From positions 1-8,732 of the forward strand of contig SIBB01000127.1 in NCBI GenBank assembly GCA_009695395.1: a DNA stretch of 8,732 nt. The letters are read 5' to 3'. Origin of the DNA: Pedosphaera sp. Lineage in GTDB: Bacteria; Verrucomicrobiota; Verrucomicrobiia; Limisphaerales; SXTU01. Numbering within the stretch: the stretch's first letter is position 1; each line of letters begins with the position of its first letter. Positions 6,171 to 8,732 of the stretch are shown piece after piece. The translations under genes were made by a program, and so were the position numbers. A model generated the notes under the pieces. The model was not told where the DNA came from and searched no databases. It saw only the letters and a program-made list of their open reading frames with translations.

Positions 6171-6890
6171 TTATTTTCCTGTTCCCTTGCGCAGGAACAG
6201 CACCGATGGTCCGGTCCAGTTGAACATGGTGTAGCCTTTCCCCGCGAGCAGCTTGAACTCCTCCGAGGCCATCAACTCCTCAAGCGACCGGAGGTGTGAT
6301 TCGATAATGACCACACGCGGCTGGTAACGATCGAAGTCGAGCGACCGCAGCACCGCCAGTTCGTGCCCTTCCACGTCTATGCTCAACGCGTCAATGACTT
6401 GGTCGCGGAATTCAGACTGGTCCAAGATGCTGTTGAGAGTGCGGGTCGGCACCTCGCGCTCCCTCAGACTAGCTCCGCGTTTCCGCATTTTTTCGACGGT
6501 CGTCGGGTCGACGGTCTGATTCAGGGAGTAAAGCCCGGGAGAGAAGACCCGGGTTGTTCCTTCCCGCTCAGAGACGCAACACACGAGATTGAGGTCGCGG
6601 GGACGGCGTAGGCGGAACGCGTCGATCTTCAAGTCATCAATGTCGAGATTGATTCCGCGCCAGCCCCGGCGATACAGCTTGAAGGTGTTGTTGTTCTTGA
6701 CCGGGTGGTAGCAGCCCACGTCCACGTAGAAGCCGGACTTGCGGAGGTTGAGGACGCGGTCCAGCACGATGTCCTCGCCATATTGTGACCAGTAGCGCCG
6801 CGAGGAGCGCGTGAGGAAAACCTTACGCAGCAGGTAGAGCCAGCGGAACGGGGCGAAGGCGAGCATACGCTCGGTGAGATTGGGCTGCAT
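6171..6890 (-). CDS. FkbM-family SAM-dependent methyltransferase
   Basis: From the ATG at 6890 the protein has 239 residues. It shows the FkbM layout: SQYGEDIVLDRVL (35-47), the SAM-binding strand and loop GFYVDVGCYHP (53-63) followed by NNTFKLYRRGWRGINLD (67-83), the second conserved block ALSIDVEGHE (168-177), and VVIIES (193-198). FkbM-type enzymes are O-methyltransferases acting on natural products or on cell-surface and exopolysaccharide sugars; the substrate here is unknown. The N-terminus (11-34) is basic and aromatic and could touch the membrane. The frame stays open to a TTG at 6941 (17 more residues), but that start is weaker and neither has a Shine-Dalgarno sequence. It lies downstream of rplI beyond a strong terminator, so it probably has its own promoter in 6891-6987; I could not identify one with confidence. 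Confidence 0.88.
   Translation of the reverse strand: MQPNLTERMLAFAPFRWLYLLRKVFLTRSSRRYWSQYGEDIVLDRVLNLRKSGFYVDVGCYHPVKNNNTFKLYRRGWRGINLDIDDLKIDAFRLRRPRDLNLVCCVSEREGTTRVFSPGLYSLNQTVDPTTVEKMRKRGASLREREVPTRTLNSILDQSEFRDQVIDALSIDVEGHELAVLRSLDFDRYQPRVVIIESHLRSLEELMASEEFKLLAGKGYTMFNWTGPSVLFLRKGTGK
6179..6200. other. Perfect 7-bp inverted repeat at the convergent gene junction
   Basis: CTGTTCC (6179-6185) and GGAACAG (6194-6200) form a perfect 7-bp stem with an 8-base loop. They lie within the last codons of the minus-strand FkbM gene and 9 bases past the plus-strand lipid kinase stop. The T-rich run TTATTTT (6171-6177) is on the wrong side for a classical plus-strand terminator, and on the minus strand it reads as A-rich. 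It may be a bidirectional termination or transcript-end structure between two convergent genes with no spacer, but this is only suggested. Confidence 0.35.
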
Positions 6891-6987
6891 GATGGTGTCG
6901 GGCGGCTGGCGGATTACGCGGGGCCACTCCGGAGGTGTCAAGGTATCAGTCAGCCCGACACCGGAAGCTCACAACCGATCCCGTAAA

Positions 6988-7017
6988 GCAAAAGGCAGGC
7001 GCGTGGCCTGCCTTTGC
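6988..7017 (-). terminator. Hairpin terminator after rplI
   Basis: AAAGGCAGGC (6991-7000) and GCCTGCCTTT (7006-7015) pair perfectly over 10 bp around a 5-base loop. GC at 6988-6989 and GC at 7016-7017 can extend the stem past a bulged A. The hairpin starts about 20 bases downstream of the rplI stop. On the minus-strand transcript the right-hand arm is followed by TTTTGCTTT, a moderately U-rich tail, as expected for an intrinsic terminator of the pth-rpsF-ssb-rplI transcript. The A-rich left flank gives it a near-symmetric form that could also work from the other strand. Confidence 0.85.
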
Positions 7018-7037
7018 GGGAGAGTTGGAAGCCCGAC

Positions 7038-7640
7038 TCAGGCCTTCGCCGTCTTGCCTTTGCGTTCCGGCTTGGCTTCGGCGGCGGGCGCGGGGGCCTC
7101 GCTCTTGCCTTCGAAACGACGGGGCTTGCCGCGCTTCTCGGTCTCAGGACCGCCAGGGGCTGCGACTTCGGGCGCGGGCATTGGGTTGCTGCTGTTGACG
7201 ATAACCTTGAGCATCGTGTGGACGCCTTGGTGGAGGCGCATCTCGACCTCATGCTCGCCGACGCCCTTGATGGGCTTCTCGATGTGAATCTTGCGCTTGT
7301 CGAGTGTGACCTCGAACTGCTTCTTGAGCTCGTCGGCAATGGTGCCGTTGGTGACACTGCCAAACATCTTCCCGTCGTCGCCGGTCTTCACGGCGATGGT
7401 GAGCGTCATCTTGGTGAGGCTCTTGGCCAGTTCGGTCATCGCGTTGAGTTCATGCGACTCGCGTTCAGCCCGGCGCTGGCGAAGGGCTTCAAGGCGGCGT
7501 TTGTTGCTCTGCGTGAGGGGGATGGCCAGCCGCTGCGGGAGCAGGAAATTGCGTGCGTAGCCGGCAGCGACCTTTACTTGGTCGGATTCCGCGCCGAGGC
7601 CGATGATGGGGTGGATGAGGATGACTTCGGTTTTTGCCAT
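7038..7640 (-). CDS. rplI: Large-subunit ribosomal protein bL9, with C-terminal extension
   Basis: The N-terminal domain carries the L9 signature. After MAKTEVILIHPIIGLGAESD comes QVKVAAGYARNFLLPQRLAI (21-40), matching G-x2-[GN]-x4-V-x2-G-Y-x2-N-[FY]-L. The linker helix (about 44-75) and the C-terminal rRNA-binding domain (about 76-150, with GKMFGSVT at 90-97) follow. L9 usually has about 150 residues. This one has 200, with a tail (152-200) rich in Pro, Ala, Lys, Glu and Arg that is probably disordered. bL9 binds 23S rRNA near the L1 stalk base and helps maintain reading frame. The gene is the last of the minus-strand cluster and is followed by a strong terminator. The 34-bp spacer from ssb holds a heptamer repeat and no Shine-Dalgarno sequence; the ATG is preceded by AATTTTCT. 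rpsR, often found between ssb and rplI, is not here. Confidence 0.96.
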   Translation of the reverse strand: MAKTEVILIHPIIGLGAESDQVKVAAGYARNFLLPQRLAIPLTQSNKRRLEALRQRRAERESHELNAMTELAKSLTKMTLTIAVKTGDDGKMFGSVTNGTIADELKKQFEVTLDKRKIHIEKPIKGVGEHEVEMRLHQGVHTMLKVIVNSSNPMPAPEVAAPGGPETEKRGKPRRFEGKSEAPAPAAEAKPERKGKTAKA

Positions 7641-7648
7641 AGAAAATT

Positions 7649-7677
7649 AGTGTTCAGTGTTCAGTGTTCAGGAATCA
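7649..7677. repeat. Heptanucleotide tandem repeat between ssb and rplI
   Basis: Three perfect copies of AGTGTTC lie at 7649-7669, followed by a degenerate AGGAATC (7670-7676) that covers most of the ssb stop codon (7675-7677). On the minus strand, the direction of transcription, it reads TGATTCC and then TGAACAC three times, so each unit begins with TGA. The array fills most of the ssb-rplI spacer and ends 8 bases before the rplI start codon, where a ribosome binding site would normally be. Confidence 0.75.
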
Positions 7678-8145
7678 GAAGGGGACGTCGTCACCTTGGG
7701 GCGGCTCGTCCATGCCGGGTTCGGCGGCTGGGGCGGTGGCTGCCGGGCGGGCGGGACGCGCAGCGGGTGCGGATGGGGCGGGCGCCCCGTCACCGGCGGC
7801 GGCGTCGCGGTTGCCGCTGTCGAGGAAGGAGAAGGATTCGAGGACCACACCGAGGCGGCTGCGCTTCTGGCCGGTCTGCTTGTCGTCCCACTGGTCAAGC
7901 TTGAGGCGACCTTCAACGAGAACGGGGCGGCCTTTGCGGAGATACTGGCCAATGACTTCGGCCTGCTTCCCGAAGGCGTCCACATCCACGAAGGTGACTT
8001 CCTCACGCTTCTGGCCGTCCTCGCCTGTCCAGTTGCGATTGATGGCGAGACCAAACTTTGCGATGGCCGTTCCTTTCGGGGTGTAGCGCAACTCGGGGTC
8101 GCGCGTCATGTTCCCGGCGAGGATGACTTTGTTAAAGTTGGCCAT
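7675..8145 (-). CDS. ssb: Single-stranded DNA-binding protein
   Basis: The 156-residue protein has a complete OB-fold domain (1-110), with FNKVILAGNMTRDPELRYTP (4-23), VTFVDVDAFGKQAEVIGQYL (50-69) and KGRPVLVEGRLKLDQWDD (71-88). After it come a Pro/Ala-rich disordered linker (113-145) and the acidic C-terminal tip GDDVPF (151-156). That tip matches the canonical DDDIPF peptide, through which SSB recruits replication and repair proteins, with Val for Ile. It should bind single-stranded DNA as a tetramer during replication, repair and recombination. It starts 17 bp after the rpsF stop on the same strand, in the common rpsF-ssb arrangement, and no Shine-Dalgarno sequence precedes the ATG. Its stop codon lies within a heptamer repeat. 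Confidence 0.97.
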   Translation of the reverse strand: MANFNKVILAGNMTRDPELRYTPKGTAIAKFGLAINRNWTGEDGQKREEVTFVDVDAFGKQAEVIGQYLRKGRPVLVEGRLKLDQWDDKQTGQKRSRLGVVLESFSFLDSGNRDAAAGDGAPAPSAPAARPARPAATAPAAEPGMDEPPQGDDVPF

Positions 8146-8163
8146 AGTCGGCGGCGGTGAAGG

Positions 8164-8481
8164 TTACTTCTTCTCGGTCTTGTCCGGAACCGGCGCGGGC
8201 GCGTTCGTGAACGAGACGCGAAACACATCGGCGCTCAGGGCGAACTTGGCACGCAGCGGCGCGATGACGGCTGGCGCGGCCTCGAAGATGACATTCAGGT
8301 AGAAGCCGGAGGAATGCCTCTTGTCAGCGACACGCGCAAAGGGGCGTTTGTCCATCTTTTGGACGGTTTCGACTTTGCCGCCGGCGGCGTTGATTTCTGT
8401 GCGCACCTTTTCGATGAGCTCAGTCACACCTTCTTCTTTTCCAACGGTGTTCAGTATGAACAGTCCTTCGTAGCGATTCAC
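8164..8481 (-). CDS. rpsF: Small-subunit ribosomal protein bS6
   Basis: The 105-residue protein matches bS6: the first strand NRYEGLFIL (2-10), a helix with VTELIEKVRTEI (19-30), the second strand KVETVQKMDKRPFA (36-49), HSSGFYLNVIFEA (56-68), and the end VFRVSF (86-91) with a short charged tail. bS6 binds 16S rRNA with bS18 in the platform of the 30S subunit. The start codon is GTG at 8479-8481, and it shares four bases (GTGA) with the pth stop, so translation is probably coupled. The preceding bases (AGAAAGACAAATC) are purine-rich but hold no real GGAGG. ssb follows 17 bp downstream. Confidence 0.96.
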   Translation of the reverse strand: MNRYEGLFILNTVGKEEGVTELIEKVRTEINAAGGKVETVQKMDKRPFARVADKRHSSGFYLNVIFEAAPAVIAPLRAKFALSADVFRVSFTNAPAPVPDKTEKK

Positions 8482-8732
8482 GATTTGTCTTTCTGCTTGG
8501 GCTGGTCTGTGGCCGGCCCGTTAAACTGACTCATTGCCTTCTGGATGCCGGCCCCGAGCCAGCACCCGACTTGTTCGCCCGCTTTCGCGAGCACTTGCGC
8601 GAACAGCTCTCGCTCGTCCGCGCCAAATTTGCCGAGCACATGCCCGGTGATTTCCCGCACTGCCGCGTCCCGGCGTCCGATGCCTATCCGTAACCGCGGA
8701 TACTCGCGGGTGGCGAGGTGCTGCTCCACGGA
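8478..8732 (-). CDS. pth: Peptidyl-tRNA hydrolase, C-terminal part (cut by window edge)
   Basis: Only the last 84 codons lie in the window; the gene runs off the right edge. The fragment SVEQHLATREYPRLRIGIGR matches the Pth core (compare GLKSIIxHLGTxxFPRLRIGIGRP), followed by ITGHVLGKFGADE, the usual DYVLGKF helix region. The end (from about MSQFNGPATDQ) is a variable polar tail rich in Lys, Gln and Asp. The enzyme releases tRNA from prematurely dropped peptidyl-tRNA by ester hydrolysis. The catalytic Asn, His and Asp near the N-terminus lie outside the window and cannot be checked. The GTG at 8727-8729 is an internal Val codon, not a start. The stop overlaps the rpsF GTG start. This first place in a pth-rpsF-ssb-rplI cluster suggests that prs and a ctc/L25 gene may lie further upstream. 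Confidence 0.93.
   Translation of the reverse strand, partial: SVEQHLATREYPRLRIGIGRRDAAVREITGHVLGKFGADERELFAQVLAKAGEQVGCWLGAGIQKAMSQFNGPATDQPKQKDKS

Noticed and set aside
6535..6553. Two CCCGGG palindromes seven bases apart
   Set aside because: They lie inside the FkbM coding region and are explained by Pro/Gly-type codons in GC-rich sequence. There is no sign of a regulatory role.
6945..6958. TATCAGTCAGCCCG as a possible third heptamer array
   Set aside because: It contains TCAG twice but with a 4-base offset and no clear 7-base period, so it does not qualify as a member of the repeat family.
7014..7904. A 296-codon plus-strand open frame opposite rplI and ssb
   Set aside because: Both minus-strand genes are unmistakable, and the plus-strand product shows only reverse-complement-type low complexity.

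Overview
The window is GC-rich, densely coding DNA from a bacterial chromosome. It most likely comes from the Verrucomicrobiota, in or near the Pedosphaera/Limisphaera group. This is an inference, based on a DUF1800-DUF1501 pair, a stand-alone UVR-motif protein that starts MKFDISRLLE, a pth-rpsF-ssb-rplI ribosomal/replication cluster, heptanucleotide intergenic repeats and almost no Shine-Dalgarno sequences. No 16S rRNA or other decisive marker is present. There is no tRNA, rRNA, CRISPR array, transposase or integrase.

Layout, left to right. Positions 41-3433 (+) hold a compact unit. It has a multi-pass membrane protein of unknown function whose stop overlaps the start of a DUF1800 protein with a twin-arginine/lipobox N-terminus (ATGA overlap). 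A DUF1501 protein (alkaline-phosphatase-like fold) follows after 4 bp, then a 58-residue small membrane protein. Positions 3522-5180 (+) hold an inverted repeat, a UVR-motif (UvrB/UvrC-like) protein with TPR-like helices, and a periplasmic M48 metalloprotease lipoprotein. Positions 5184-6170 (+) hold a short heptanucleotide repeat and a diacylglycerol/lipid kinase family gene.

The lipid kinase meets a minus-strand FkbM-type methyltransferase gene (6171-6890) with no bases between the two stop codons. On the minus strand, reading leftward from the right edge, lies an operon-like cluster: the pth 3' end, rpsF, ssb and rplI. It ends in a strong hairpin terminator at 6988-7017. The ssb-rplI junction carries a second heptanucleotide repeat, and no rpsR lies there.

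How the genes work together: the right half is core information processing (peptidyl-tRNA recycling, ribosomal proteins bS6 and bL9, single-stranded DNA binding). The left half is mostly envelope-related: an exported DUF1800/DUF1501 pair, two membrane proteins, an outer-envelope protease, a lipid kinase and an FkbM methyltransferase. The DUF1800/DUF1501 unit is the best candidate for poorly described biology, because the pair is widespread but functionally unassigned, and here only one partner carries an export signal. No stretch longer than 300 bases lacks a gene. The longest gaps are 3434-3562 (inverted repeat next to the UVR gene) and 6891-7037 (terminator). Many long open frames on opposite strands are GC-driven shadows and are not annotated.
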